Shown: positions 32,909 to 44,690, counted from the stretch's first letter. The stretch: 64,000 nt of DNA from Dendrolimus kikuchii (GCA_019925095.2 CM034412.1:14918001-14982000); one strand, 5' to 3'. The notes: generated by a model from the sequence alone, not told the origin. A program made the numbers and translations.

Positions 32909-33330
32909 AGTAGCGACCCCGGCAGACGTTCTCCTGCTCTGAAAAAATAAAAATCTAGGACCCGATCCTAGCGCCATCTACCGGTTCAACTTGCGAATCT
33001 AAACCATCCGGGAACCCACTCAAACACACAAAAACAAATTCGTTCCAGGTGTTTAGGAGGATTCTCGTACCCGATCTCAGCGTCACCTACCGGTTCTAAT
33101 TGTGAATCTAAGCCATCCGGGAACCCACTCAAACACACAAAAACAAAATCACCAAAATCGGTCCAGGTGATTAGGAGGATTTTAGAACCCGATTTCAGCG
33201 CCACCTACCGGTTCCAACGGGATAAAAAGTATCCTATATCCGTCTCCTGGTTCTAAGCTACCTCCCCACCAATTTTCAGCCAAATCGGTACAGCCGTTCT
33301 TGAGTTAAATTTAAGTGCATTTGCCATTGA
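32909..33330 (+). repeat. Family H repeat with three internal units
   Basis: 'gcgccatctaccggtt' type motifs at about 32971, 33080 and 33198 show internal units of 109-118 bases. Other H copies have one or two units. Confidence 0.75.
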
Positions 33331-33795
33331 ATGTTCCATTTATTTCTATGTTACACTGACTATATTATTGTAGTTTTAAAGAAATAAGAAAGAAAGAAAT
33401 AAGAAATATTTGTTCTTCCCTTCTTCTATCTAAAATTTCATTGACTCTTTCGGACTGATCGGACGAAACGAACGACCAAAAGGCGTTTGAAAGTAAAGCC
33501 CCTATATCGGCTACGACTCGCGGGTGACTACCCGGCTTAATAACAGACCCTGTCCATGACAACGTTAATACTGTATATTTCTAGAACATTCATAATTGCA
33601 CTTATGTAAGTAGTATATAAAAGTTGTTATCGGTATTTCGAAACAATATATTATTGTAAAAATACATTGTTTTAATTAAATCACTGTATCATTTTATAAA
33701 CAGAGTGAAAGGTTGAAAAGTTCATTTCACAATAATTGATTTTTTGACATTTGAAGTAATTTATCGCATGCACCTAGATTAGCTTAGCTTACTTC
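33331..33795. other. No feature recognised
   Basis: Unassigned AT-rich sequence. Confidence 0.4.
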
Positions 33796-34004
33796 TATCT
33801 ATTGGTGGCAGTTGCTTCTTGTTTGGAAATTAAACTCGATGTAATGGACTGTATGATTATTATTATTGAACTTTTTACATGAAGCCTAAATGGCGCTCTG
33901 TTGTTCGTGCCTACCCCGCAAGGGAACTGGCGTGAAGTTATGTATGTATGTATGTGTTTTTACATGAATCGAAATATACATAGAATAAGTACAAATTATC
34001 AGCC
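33796..34004 (-). mobile_element. Partial BP-LTR with nested LT
   Basis: 'tattggtggcagttgcttct' starts at about 33799. LTR sequence continues to about 34004 and then meets PA. The outer LTR half is absent. Confidence 0.7.
33884..33956 (+). mobile_element. Very short LT LINE insertion (~73 bp)
   Basis: Only the last ~18 codons of LT (...RAYPARELA) and the (ATGT)n tail, bounded by the exact 12-bp duplication tttttacatgaa (33872-33883, 33957-33968). Confidence 0.9.
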
Positions 34005-34558
34005 CGGAAGCAGCACGCTCGAGAAGGCACCTCCTGTGAGGTTCGACCTCGGCTCGACCGCTGCGGGGGATTGACTCTATATTCAGAATTAGCCGTTAAG
34101 GGCTGAAAGAGCTAAGCCAACAGGCTGAAGTGATTATTTGGGGACCAATTATCGACTCCGCCGGCGGAGCCGATCCTAGACTATCATTACTACCGCTTCG
34201 CAACGTGTTATAGCTGGAGGAGAAGAAGCGGCGGAAGAAACTCTCCAGCAACACGCCTATGCTAATCTTGTATGACTACTTGCGTCTGTAGTGAGTGAGT
34301 TTGGTGGGGTCTTACCTTTGTGTAAGAGGATCCAAGCCGGGGGCTCTCCGGCGTCTGTTTTGTCTGCGTCTGTTATGCCAGGCTGATGTTCTGAGCCTCG
34401 GGGGGTTCATAGTCGCGGTGGAGACGGGTGATTTCATCGGGCTCGTCAATGAGTATATTGCGAGGGCGACGATTTCTCATGGGAGCGTTCGGTGTGGGTT
34501 TGTAGTTGACCGTTTCCGGTTTATTTATTTTTTGGCATTTGTTCGCCCATCAACAGCG
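34005..34558 (-). mobile_element. PA retroposon, longest copy, lacking its poly(A) end
   Basis: Same body as the other PA copies but starts inside the element (cagcccggaagcagc) and extends furthest 5'. The added minus-strand part has a short open frame (ending ...PPEAQNISLA then stop, near 34375), which may be the C-terminus of its parent ORF. No domain recognised. Confidence 0.65.
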
Positions 34559-34811
34559 TGTTCCATTAGTAGCTCACAACGACCATGTGCACGACCGCAA
34601 TTTGTCCCGTTCCACTTCCTTGCCGGCGTTAGAATCGTAAACCCAAGTGGAACGGGTATTCGACCCACCTTTTGACATGCGTCGTTGTGAGCGTTGTGTG
34701 ATCGAAAATGATGACGTCATTAGTGACGTTTTCTCCACGAGCACAACGACCGCGGTCGCCTTGGGGAACGGCTAACGAAGGATTTTGGGCGTTGTGAGCT
34801 ACTAATGGAAC
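34559..34811. mobile_element. MITE-like element with 22-bp terminal inverted repeats
   Basis: gttccattagtagctcacaa... at the left and ...ttgtgagctactaatggaac at the right are near-perfect inverted repeats (22 bases) around a 210-base interior that has further inverted pieces (cacaacgacc / ggtcgttgtg). A target duplication is not clear. Superfamily unknown. Confidence 0.7.
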
Positions 34812-34942
34812 TTGCAGCAAGTTGGTCAAAAATATTGACAAAGAAACTCAATTTTCACAGAAAAACGAATTTGTAATACTTTAGGATCAATGATCGACCT
34901 GTCAAAAATAAATCAAATTATTGCACAATAATTAATAATAAT

Positions 34943-35605
34943 ATCAGCCCATAAATGTTCCACTGTTGGGCGCAGGCCTCCAATTAGGGGGATCGGACAG
35001 TATACCCGCCACGCTTGTCCAAAGCGGCTTGGTAGGTTTGTCACATGGGTTATCTCAATGTACAGGTTGCATCACGATTTTCCTTTACAGTTGTTAGCAC
35101 GTGGTAATTGTTATAATTGTTATCCGTGCAGGAACGGAGAATATCCGTGCAGGAACGGAGAATATCCCTGCAGGAACGGAGAAAGAATACAATTTCCTGC
35201 GGCCTGGCGGCATGTCGTAAGAGGCGACAAAACAACCCACAGCCAGGTGGTAGAGTATTTGCTCGACTGGATGGCGACCACCTCTGGTCTACAGTATGCC
35301 ACCATAACAACCTTGTGTTGTGTTCCGGCATTAGTGACCAGGTTCCAGTTTGCTTTAAGAGAGCAGCAGCGCATTTGTAGCACCTTTGGTGTTACAAATG
35401 TCCATAGGCGATGGTAACCGCTTTCCATCAAGTGGGCCGGGCCGTCTGCCTGTCTGCTGAACTCCTGCAAAAAAAAGAATTGTAACAACATGCACATTAG
35501 ATCAGCAAAATTGATTAGTTGCATGCGTTCCGGCCAGGATCGAATTCGCGCCTTCTGAATTTGGGACGTATACGCTTGCCATTACGCTACCACGACTATA
35601 GGTTG
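34943..35605 (-). mobile_element. S2 tRNA-derived SINE split by a ZR insertion
   Basis: 34943-35121 is the S2 3' region. 35477-35605 is the S2 tRNA-like head (B box complement ggatcgaattc). The ZR copy between them is flanked by aattgttat/aattgtaac, consistent with insertion into S2. Confidence 0.8.
35122..35476 (+). mobile_element. ZR retroposon with triplicated 5' end
   Basis: The 21-base unit atccgtgcaggaacggagaa(t) occurs three times in tandem at 35122-35184 before the normal body continues. The rest is full length, but the tail is ctcctgcaaaaaaaa. Confidence 0.88.
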
Positions 35606-35913
35606 CACAAGGAATAGGTTAATACAGATTAATTTAACTTGTTTTCTTATACCTTCCTGTTTATTAATAAACCGATCATACGATCGGTCATTCATGATCA
35701 AGTAATTAACTCCAATAACTAATTATCAATAGACGGTTAATTTATTACACTTATCTAATGCAATTTACGCCTAGTACGCATATCAATTTGACATTTGTGA
35801 ACTCGACATGCATAAATGTCGTCTGTCTGGGATGTTGTTATTATATAGCAGCTTTAATTGTTATACTCAGAGTCAGATCGTACTTCTTTATGTATATTCT
35901 AAGTTATATAAAT

Positions 35914-36283
35914 ACATACATACATAACTTCACGCCAGTTCCCTTGCGAGGTAGTGACGAACAACAGAGCGCAATTCAGGCTTATTCTTACACACCTCAC
36001 TTGCTTCTTTGACATTCATAACTCTTGCCATACACGCTCGTCTGTTCTTAAGGCTCCTGACATTACCTTCTGCTAGTACACGATCAATTTGATCATGGAA
36101 GGTGTGTCGTGGCCTTCCACGACTTCTGCATCCATCCACTTTTGCATTGTATATCTATTTAGTCATTCTTTCATCGTGCATTCTTTCCACATGCCCGAAC
36201 CGCCGGAGCATTCCTTTCCTTACCTTCACCCCGACACTCTCTTTCAGACCAACTCTCTTTCTTACTTCGGTATTACGAACGCG
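35914..36283 (-). mobile_element. LT LINE 3' end, ~370 bp
   Basis: 11-bp duplication gttatataaat on both sides (35903-35913, about 36284-36294). Minus-strand coding fragments as in other LT copies. Confidence 0.85.
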
Positions 36284-36297
36284 GTTATATAAATAGT

Positions 36298-36368
36298 TTA
36301 ATAATAATCATACAGTCCAATTTTATATCGAGTTTCATTTCCGAAGAAGAAGCAACTGCCACCAATAC
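36298..36368 (+). repeat. BP-LTR 3' end fragment
   Basis: 'taataatcatacagtccaat' to 'gcaactgccaccaata' matches the last ~70 bases of the BP-LTR. Confidence 0.65.
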
Positions 36369-36639
36369 ATCGTATACAATTATTTAAATAGTTACATATA
36401 TTCGCTTAAATTATGCCTTCATTATATGAGTAACTAGAGTTTACCCCGCGGCTGCGCCGTGGGTCAACCTCTAGTGCGTATCTCTTGTTTAAAGAGCTAG
36501 TGGTACAGGTTACATTGTATTAAATTTTTATGTATTTGCCCCCGAAAGATTCACTTGATTTTATATCGCAAACTATACCACTCCCGTCTATATGTCAACT
36601 ACATAAATGACAAAACTTGACAAAAGTGACAAAATAGAT

Positions 36640-36950
36640 AACATGGACCAAGTAGACCAAGTAGGCTGTGTTCCAAAAGGACCCAGTGGACCAAGTGGAC
36701 CAACTGGACCCGGTGGACAAAGTGGACCCAGTGGACCCAACGGACCTAGTGGACCAAGTGGACCCAGTAATCTAAGTGGACCCAGTGGGCCCAGTGGACC
36801 CAGTTGACCCAGTAGGCTAAGTGTTCCAAATGGACCTCGTGGACCGAGTAAACTCAGTGGACTAAGTGGATACAGTGGTCCAAGTGGACCCAGTGGACCA
36901 AGTGGACCCAGTGGACCCAGTAGACCCAGTGGACGAAATGGACAAAATCA
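36640..36950 (+). repeat. 9-bp minisatellite (AGTGGACCM)n
   Basis: About 30 imperfect units of agtggaccc/agtggacca. In one frame (36607-36807) this reads as Gly-Pro-Ser repeats like collagen, but stops follow and there is no start or splice context. I treat it as a tandem repeat, not a gene. Confidence 0.85.
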
Positions 36951-36959
36951 CAAAACCAG

Positions 36960-37257
36960 TCCTAGTTTCCGGGATAAACTTTACATAAATCTATCCCAAA
37001 ATGTATCCCATTATCCGGGTAAAAAGTATCCCTTGGCCGCTCTCGGTATTCAAATAATATATGTACCGAGTTTCAGCCAAATCGGTCCAATAGTCTTTCC
37101 ATAAAAGGATAACAAACAAAAAGACATATATATTTCTTTCCCGGAAACTATCCCATTTTTCGGGATAAAAAATATCCTATGTTCATTCTCGGAATCGAAA
37201 ATATATATATACTGAGTTTCAGCCAAATCGGTCCAGTAGTTTTTCCGTGAAAACGGA

Positions 37258-37300
<43 letters not shown>

Positions 37301-37365
37301 AACAGACAAACAGAGAGACAGAGTTACTTTCGCATTTATAATATTAATAGGGATTACTACAACTA
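36960..37365 (-). repeat. Insect repeat with (CAGA)n, inverted with 37940
   Basis: Contains 'accgatttggctgaaactc' (minus), a (CAGA)n run at about 37258-37320 and the end 'taatattaatagggatta'. A + strand relative starts 'taatccctattaatattata' at about 37942, giving an inverted pair about 580 bases apart. Confidence 0.55.
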
Positions 37366-37941
37366 TATATATTAGCTGCCATATATTTTAGGATGCCAAC
37401 AAAATCAAATAAAGTGCCGAATTTAAAACAATTAAAACGTAGTTTTAATTAACTAATCAACAGAATTTATTCAGCCCAATTTTCATGTAAGTATCTTTCA
37501 AGTTTTACCATATTTCAGAAACTTTCGGCTCACAATTCACAAGTTATACGCTGTGGAACCTTAAAAATAAATGGATGTACGTAAAAAGTATTATTACGTC
37601 TAAATGACATCACTGTCTAGTCTTGAGAAATAGAGCAGGACAGAGTAGAATACAGTGTTTGTCTCTGTCACAGTGGAGCCGGTGAAGGCGGTCGCTTAGT
37701 TTCAGCAAAAAGTCTTTGTTATCTAACTGACACTTGCCTAATCTCTCTAAGCGTGACATCAGTCAGTTTTTGGGGGTCCATATCCGTACATTTTGAGAAC
37801 GCAGTTCCTTATCGCATCTGACTCGACGGATGGGAGCTAGACGGTTAAAAGTGTTAACCGCAATGAAAAATGCTGACCGCTGTATAGTGTAAGCCTTTTT
37901 ATGCCATCTGTGTAGCCTGTAGTTTGATGTTGGTTGTATAC
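37366..37941. other. No gene recognised between inverted repeats
   Basis: Unassigned. Bounded by the inverted pair noted above. Confidence 0.35.
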
Positions 37942-38382
37942 TAATCCCTATTAATATTATAAATGCGAAAGTAACTCTTTCAGTTACGCTTTCACGGAAA
38001 ATCTTCTGGACCGATTTGGATGAAACTCGTTATATATGTATTGTCGATATCGTGGACGATTGTTGGACTTTTGACGCTTTTTCATACATTGATCTTCGAG
38101 TACTTCGTTCCAACTAGGTGTCCCAAAGACAACTCATTAGTTTACTTGTTTGTTATATCTAGTAATTTATATAGTAAAATAAAGCAGTAGAGAATTGGAG
38201 TTTGGTTTGTACAATCAATTTAAAAATAAGTCCAAAAGATTCCAAAAATGCAATTTTCAGATTTTTTGACTGTCTATATATCTGTCCGTCTGTCTGTTCA
38301 TTAGAGAATCACTAATTTAAAAAAAATTGAATATTTAAGAAAAATACCTCATCTTATCTAAAAAGACTAAAAAGTATTTTTT

Positions 38383-38691
38383 TAATTTTTATTGCACAAG
38401 TTCAGCAGACAGACAGACGACCCGCCTAATGGTAAGCGATTACCATCGCCTACGGACATTTGCAACACCGAAGGCGTTACAAATAGGCTGCTGCTCTCTT
38501 GAGCTAGTCTGGAACCTGGCCACTAATGCCGGAACACAACTCAAGGTTGTTATGGCGGCATACTTCACACTAGGGGTGGTAGCCATTCAAACGGGCAGAT
38601 ACCCTACCACCTGGCTATGGGTTGTTATATCGCCTCTAACGACAGGCACCCGGACGCAGGAAATTGTATACTTTCTCCGTTCCTACACGGA
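38383..38691 (-). mobile_element. ZR retroposon, diverged near full-length
   Basis: ZR in minus orientation with many substitutions (gcgttacaaataggctgctg), one of the older copies. Confidence 0.8.
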
Positions 38692-38949
38692 ACATTTAAA
38701 TATAACCTAAATTAACTAAAAGTGCATTACTAAGAAAATGTCCATTAACCCTTTTAGTCCAGCATCACTATTGAGCAGATTTAAATTAACCTCGACACAG
38801 AGCAGGCTTATAGCCGAGTCGACACTTAGGATAACTGCTTTTTATCCGATCAGCGTTCTTTTGTAGTGGAACACTTACAAGTCAATAGATGGCGCTGTAC
38901 AATAATCGAGGTCGCAAACGATTCCCGAAACCTACAAAGAATATATACA

Positions 38950-39130
38950 ACTAGCTGTTCCGCGCGGCAGACGTTGTTCTGCACTGAAGAAATATAATTT
39001 AAAACCCGATTCCAGCGCCACCTACTGGGTCCAAATGTAAGCTATCCTATCTTTCAAGTCGGATCAAACTGCACACGGTGTGCAAATTTGATTAAAATCG
39101 GTCAAGTAGTTTAGGAGTCCATCGCGGACA
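38950..39130 (+). repeat. Family H repeat
   Basis: 'ctagctgttccgcgcggcag' then 'gcgccacctactgggtcc'. The flanking 38868-38950 is repeated at 51895-51965. Confidence 0.6.
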
Positions 39131-39653
39131 AACAACGTGACACTTAAAATTAAGATTTTCAACAATAGTACAAGATCTTCCTTTGAGACGGAGGAGCATT
39201 CCATCTCGCCCCTTCACCCTGTATGTGGGTCATCTCTTCACTTCTCAGTCTATGCCGTCTCTTTTATTAGACATGGGCGATATCAGCAGTTTTTGGCAAC
39301 GCGTATCTAGCCGATATTTGGTTTCAATACCGGTATTGATAACCGTTGCCGAGTATCGGTATCAAGTTATCAACGCAGGTTCTCAACTAATACGCGCATC
39401 GTTTTTGTTTGTAGTCAATAATGTAAATAAGGTTGGCCTCGGTTCATAACAATATTCGCGAAATGTTGCTAATCTCTCCTTAGTCTGTGCGTTGCTGGAT
39501 AATGGCGATTAAGTTGCTAGCCAATACTCGCGTCTTCTCTATTTTGCAAGTTAGGAATCATTTACAAAGAGAGAGAAGGCATAATTATTTTGGTTATTAT
39601 CGTTCGATCGGTTACCAACGTAGCGAAAACGGAATCACTGAATCTAACCAGCT

Positions 39654-39947
39654 TGTTGCGGACAGAGAGCAGCCCCCTGACTACACACACACATCTACAC
39701 TCCGCAATAGCTAGCAACTAGGCGTCGGACGGAATGCGGGATATAGGAGGCTGAAAAAAGCCTGAAGAGACTACTACATTCGGAACAACTATGAATTCAG
39801 CCACTCAGCTATTCATATATTGTACTCAACTTTCTTGCATACTTTGTTCTACTCTTTAAATGTATATTTATAACTTAATAATAATCATACAGTCCATTAT
39901 TGCGTCGAATTTTAATTTCCAAACCCGAGAAGCAACTGCCACCAATA
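39654..39947 (+). mobile_element. Solo BEL/Pao LTR (BP-LTR)
   Basis: TGTTGCGGACAG to CTGCCACCAATA, with the exact 5-bp duplication CAGCT (39649-39653, 39948-39952). 294 bp, with a small deletion of the GC-rich part. Confidence 0.88.
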
Positions 39948-40258
39948 CAGCTATTGTGATTATTCGTGTTATTATCAGTTGGTTGGTAACGTGACGTCAT
40001 CGTCAGTTGTTTGTACCTAGATATTAGATAACTGATAGCCGTTACTAGCTGTATCAATACCGACCGTCAAGCGTTTTCAGTAACGATTTGCTATAGCGGA
40101 CACATGCTTATTTCTTATCCTATCGCCGCATTCCAGTCGCTTATCCCTTTCCCTTTATCCCATTCTTCCTGTCTGATCCTTTTATTCTATACCCTGATCC
40201 TAATCTCCTTATCCCACTGTTACAACTGAAGTTTCGAAGAGTCGAAATCCATATAATT

Positions 40259-40521
40259 CGCGCAGGAACGGAGAAAGAATACAATTCCCTGCGGCCGAGC
40301 GGCCTGTCGTAAGAGGCGACAAAATAACCCACAGCCAGGTGGTAGGGTATTTGCTCGACTGGATGGCGACCAACCCTGGTCTAGAGTATGCCGCCATAAT
40401 GTGACTTTGAGTTGTGTTCCGGCATTAGTAACCAGGTTCCAGTCTCCCTTAAGAGAGCAGCAGCGCATTTGTAGCTCCTTTCGTGTTGCAAATGTCCATA
40501 GGTGATGGTAACCGGTTTCCA
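40259..40521 (+). mobile_element. ZR retroposon, 3'-truncated
   Basis: Starts cgcgcaggaacgg and stops at 'ggtaaccggtttccac' without tail. Confidence 0.8.
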
Positions 40522-40715
40522 CTTTCTAAATGAAATGAAAATTTATTTGCATACGGCATGGTACATAAAATTTATACAGGTCTTTAATTATACATATATG
40601 AGTCCAGATGTCATTACCAACAGCGTGTGCAAATATTACATTGTCTTATATGTTACCACGGAAAATTAAATTATACTAGAGTATTGTTTTATATTAAAAG
40701 ATAATAAGTCAAATA

Positions 40716-41341
40716 GCAGGGATGGAAGGTACACCGCTGATATAGAAAGAAGAGTGAATTTGGGGAATAGTTTGAATGGAGCGTTAGGTAAACTTCTAGG
40801 CGCTAAGAACCTCAGCCAGAAGGCCCAGCTCGCCGTACACAACGCGGTGCTGGTACCTACGCTCACGTATGGAAGCGAGAGTTGGATATGGAAGAGAGAG
40901 CATGAAAGTAGAGTAAACGCGGTCGAGATGCGAGAACTGCGCAAAATCTGCGGAGTGACGCTCGCGGACCGCGTTCGTAATACCGAAGTATAAAGAGAGT
41001 TGGTCTGAAAGAGAGTGTCGGGGTGAAGGTAAGGAAAGGAATGCTCCGGTGGTTCGTGCTTGTGGAAAGAATGCATGATGAAAGAATGACTAAACAGATA
41101 TATAATGCAAAAGTGGATGGATGCAGAAGTCGTGGAAGGCCACGACACACCTTCCATGATCAAATTGATCGTTTACTAGCAGAAGGTGATGTCAGGAGCC
41201 TTAAGAACAGACGAGCGTGCATGACGAGAGCTATGAATGTCAAAGAAGCAAGTGAGGTGTGTAAGAATAAGCCTGAATGGCGCTCTGTTGTTCGTGCCTA
41301 CCCTGCAAGGAAACTGGCGTGAAGTTATGTATGTATGTATG
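40716..41341 (+). pseudogene. LT LINE 3' end, longest copy
   Basis: Exact 11-bp duplication taagtcaaata (40705-40715, 41342-41352). Coding from 'RRVNLGNSLNGALGKLLGA' through 'LTYGSESWIWKREHES', 'MRELRKICGVTLADR', 'MLRWFVLVERMHDERM' and 'RPRHTFHDQIDRLLAEGD' to 'RAYPARKLA' and TGA. One frameshift/stop near 40992 separates the halves. This is the region C-terminal to the RT in RTE/Jockey-type LINEs; the tail is (ATGT)n. The catalytic domain is lost by 5' truncation. Best reference copy for the family. Confidence 0.88.
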
Positions 41342-41515
41342 TAAGTCAAATAATTAAATTCAATACAAATGTCATACAGCCTCATGTATGTCTTGTACCA
41401 ATTAAAATAATCATACACCGAATAAAAACATTTTTTTTAATAACCAATTGTGATGACTGATTTTAAATAGATTTAAATGAGCATTTTTTATGTCAACGGG
41501 CAAATTATTAAATAT

Positions 41516-42062
41516 TGTGGCGAGTGATGGTGGAACCATTTAGTTGGTTTAAGAAGTTTTAGAAAAAGGTAGAAGATTCTGGAAGGAAAAGACAAGGACA
41601 GATAGAAGTTTAGAAAGGGATAGATGGTAAATAAAATAATAACGAAAAGAAGATCGTAATTATGGGTTCCAGAAGATTCTTCCGGGTATATAAACAGCGT
41701 AAGGCACGCCTACGAGAGATCAGTTCAAGACACGGAAGCGACAAGTCCGATACGAAAGAGTTGGAAGAGAAGTTTAATAGAAGGCAGTGAAAAGTTCAGT
41801 GATGAATTTACTGAAAAGCTTAGTGGACAGTTCAGTGAAGAAGTGTAGCGCAGTTTGAGAGAAGATCCAGAAGCGAACTACACGCGGTAAATTCGGAGGT
41901 GAGCACTGCAACAGCAGGAGGTGGTCTACGCAATATCGGCGACGGTATTGTGAGTGAGACATCTTATCGTCAGTGTACGATTATGTAAGTTAATAAAAGC
42001 GTTTAGTTAAAAACTGGTATTTCCTTCCAATCCTAAGTGCGTACCTCTGCTCGCACGTAACA
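41516..42062 (+). mobile_element. Probable LTR related to the 19.75 kb solo LTR
   Basis: TATATAAA (41687-41694), atcagt initiator (41719-41724) and AATAAA (41992-41997) occur in LTR order. It ends ctcgcacgtaaca like the 19.75 kb LTR, and shares 'ttccttccaa'. The left end is set only by a tgtggcgag motif and no target duplication was found, so boundaries are uncertain. Confidence 0.6.
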
Positions 42063-42470
42063 GGCCAGCTATGCATTAAAAAATTCCTATAACATTACAT
42101 ATAGGGAACCCTTGGTATTTGATGTAGTTCCCCTTGTCCAATTTTTCTGTGCAACCGATAAAATCCTCAAGACAGACTCGTCCCCAGTGCGCACCTTTGA
42201 TAACTGACAACGACCTTCTGGGATATATAATACGGACATAAACCCGAAGATTCGTCCCACAGGAAAAATATTAAGAGAATGTATTATATTAGGAGATATG
42301 ACCACTACTGCGGTGCTTTGGGAAATGTTTTTTATGAAGAATATGATTCATGAATTTATTACTTATTTAATTTATTCCTGGGGTATAGCAGACAGCCTGA
42401 AAAAGATCGCCTGGAAGAGATCGCTATAGGTGATAAGTCTTAATGCAAATGTTTAAGGAATTTATGGAAT

Positions 42471-42754
42471 TTATTTTATTTTATTGCAGGAGTTCAGCAG
42501 ACAGCCAGACGGCCCACTTGATGGAAAACGGTTACCATCGCCTATGGAAATTTGCAACACCAAAGGTGCTACAAATGCGCTGCTGCTCTCTTAAGGGAGA
42601 CTGGAACCTGATCACTAATGCCGGACCATAACTAAGGTTGTTATGGCGACATACTCTAGAACAGGGGTGGTAGCCATCTAGTCGGACGAATGCCTCTTAC
42701 GACAGGCCACCCGGCCGCAGGAAATTGTATTCTTTCTCCGTTCCTGCACGGATA
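42471..42754 (-). mobile_element. ZR retroposon with internal deletion
   Basis: Full ends but missing the 'cctaccacctggctgtgggt' part near 42692. Confidence 0.85.
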
Positions 42755-43024
42755 AAAACTGAAAAAGTGACTTAACCAAGCGGGTAAAAAAATTTTGCGA
42801 TTTAATCAATTTTCTAGAGAATCTTTGATATTGAACTGATGTATGTAAACATGTTTGTATAGCTGTTATAAAGATACGCACGGGGTTACCAGACGAGCTA
42901 AGGGTATCAATAAACAGGGATCGATAACATTTTTTTGTGATGTCTTAAAAATATAGCATTAAAATTACAATCTAATCTTGAAAATAAGACTAACGAGTAA
43001 TTGAAATATGAACTAAAATAATTA

Positions 43025-43665
43025 GAAGTAATTTATAATAAGATACAAATATTCTTTCGAGACCACGGGCCATAAAAATGGCCCGGACATTTGGAAGGCT
43101 TGCGTGTGGCCATGGGAAAGCCAACACGTAGAGGTCCTTTGACAAATTTAATGTAAATGTGGCGTGACACTGACCGGCGATTATCCCTTTCTACAACATA
43201 TAACAATGCACCCAAGGACAAGCCCCGGCCAGTGTAGAACTATTGTGGGAAATGAAGACAAAAAGTACCGGGCTATTGGGGTGAACTGTTAGCGGTACTA
43301 GGGGTCTGGGAATATGGGGACTATGGCGTCTGCCCGTCGCAATGTTCGGAGAACATGGAAAAATGGCAGACGGTGACTCGCCACTCCCTGTATGGGCCCC
43401 AAAAAATGCCTTAAAAACGGGCAACATGGGTGTGAGTGGCTAAGGGGTGTAGAGAGGTGGGCTGCAGGTTCACCGAAGCTACTTCTGACGTGATGCCATT
43501 TATCACTTCCATCCCTGGAGCTTGAGTCTTAGCTCTAGCGATCTACACTCCGTGCTGGCTGGCTAATGCAAGCACGGAGATGGGGGCCTTGTCTTGGCCC
43601 CCGGAGTCAGGTACGAGGTGTCGCTACTCACTTAAAGCTTCGCCACAATGCCCCCCTGCGGGACA
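43025..43665 (-). repeat. M600 repeat copy 3
   Basis: Reverse complement of the 2336 and 27371 copies, ending gccccc ctgcggg near 43662. The open frame is interrupted. Confidence 0.7.
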
Positions 43666-43935
43666 ATATTCTTATTATTACGACATGTGACGGTGAAGAA
43701 AACTGTTACACCAGCCGCTCACCGCGCCATCAATGAATAATTATTATAACCTCGACGAATTCAAAAGTACAACCATTCAACTGGTTTATTCATGCAAATG
43801 ACATTTTTAATTTTCCATGTTATACACTATTCTATGAATAACAGTTATCCGGTGATTGCAAAATCGACCTAAAATAAAACAAATAAATCTATCTATCTAT
43901 AATATATATCGTCTATCTATCTATCTATAATATAT

Positions 43936-44434
43936 TGTTACGAGTTGCGGGACTCGAATTAAAATGCCGTTGGAATTATTATAGAGTTTATTAGAACTAT
44001 ACAAACACATATAACACAGGTACAAATATAACCGAACACAACAAATCCAAACGTAATGCAGAAGGTCGTAATTCAATAAAACGCGCAAAGTCCGTCACTA
44101 GAGTTCCCGATTGTAGTACCTACACAAGTCTAGTCTTGATTGTTGTTCTCGCTCGACTGCTTGCTCCCACAATTGGGCCATTGCTTTATACTGCACAGAT
44201 ACAATATGTCCTTCCGGCCGCGTGGACCGAATTCCCTAGAATCAGTTCGTACTTTAAATCCGTAACACCTGGCTAATGATCACAATACAATAATAGGCCG
44301 TATGCCAATAAGTAAGCAAAAGAAGATGACCATAAAAGAATTTAAATGTTATTAGTTCAAATGCCGACGGGTAATAAATGTGCTTTGTTTCCGATATGTA
44401 GGTGAGGATCTGCTGGGGGTGTCTAGTTTCTACA
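43936..44434 (+). mobile_element. Gypsy-type solo LTR, degraded right end
   Basis: tgttacgagttgcgggactcg start, preceded by ATAT. The body matches 46142-46740. The right end (gtgtctagtttctacaa) is mutated. Confidence 0.7.
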
Positions 44435-44454
44435 ATTAGTTTATGAATGTTAAA

Positions 44455-44690
44455 AAAATCAGGGTGGCTAATTTCGGAAATGAAACTCTTATAATTTTCG
44501 TCTATCTTTCTTTTAGAGAATCACGTGAAAGCTACTGAACGGATTTAAATGAAACTCGATTTAGTGCTAACTTAAACTGTGGATTAACTTAACATACTTT
44601 TTATCCCGATGAATGACGTCATTTTCTTGGTAATAGACGAAGCAAAAAAAAATCACTAACAACAAACACTTCGACGTAGCAACGCCGACG
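44455..44690 (+). repeat. Family I repeat
   Basis: 'gtgaaagctactgaacgga' and 'atgaaactcg' as in 13335. Confidence 0.5.

Noticed and set aside
36607..36807. ORF resembling collagen (Gly-Pro-Ser repeats)
   Set aside because: Explained by a 9-bp minisatellite. No splice context, and stops follow immediately.
39260..40090. Possible second hAT-type element around the solo LTR at 39654
   Set aside because: A 'gacatgggcgatatc' start was noticed, but no inverted partner or 8-bp duplication was found.
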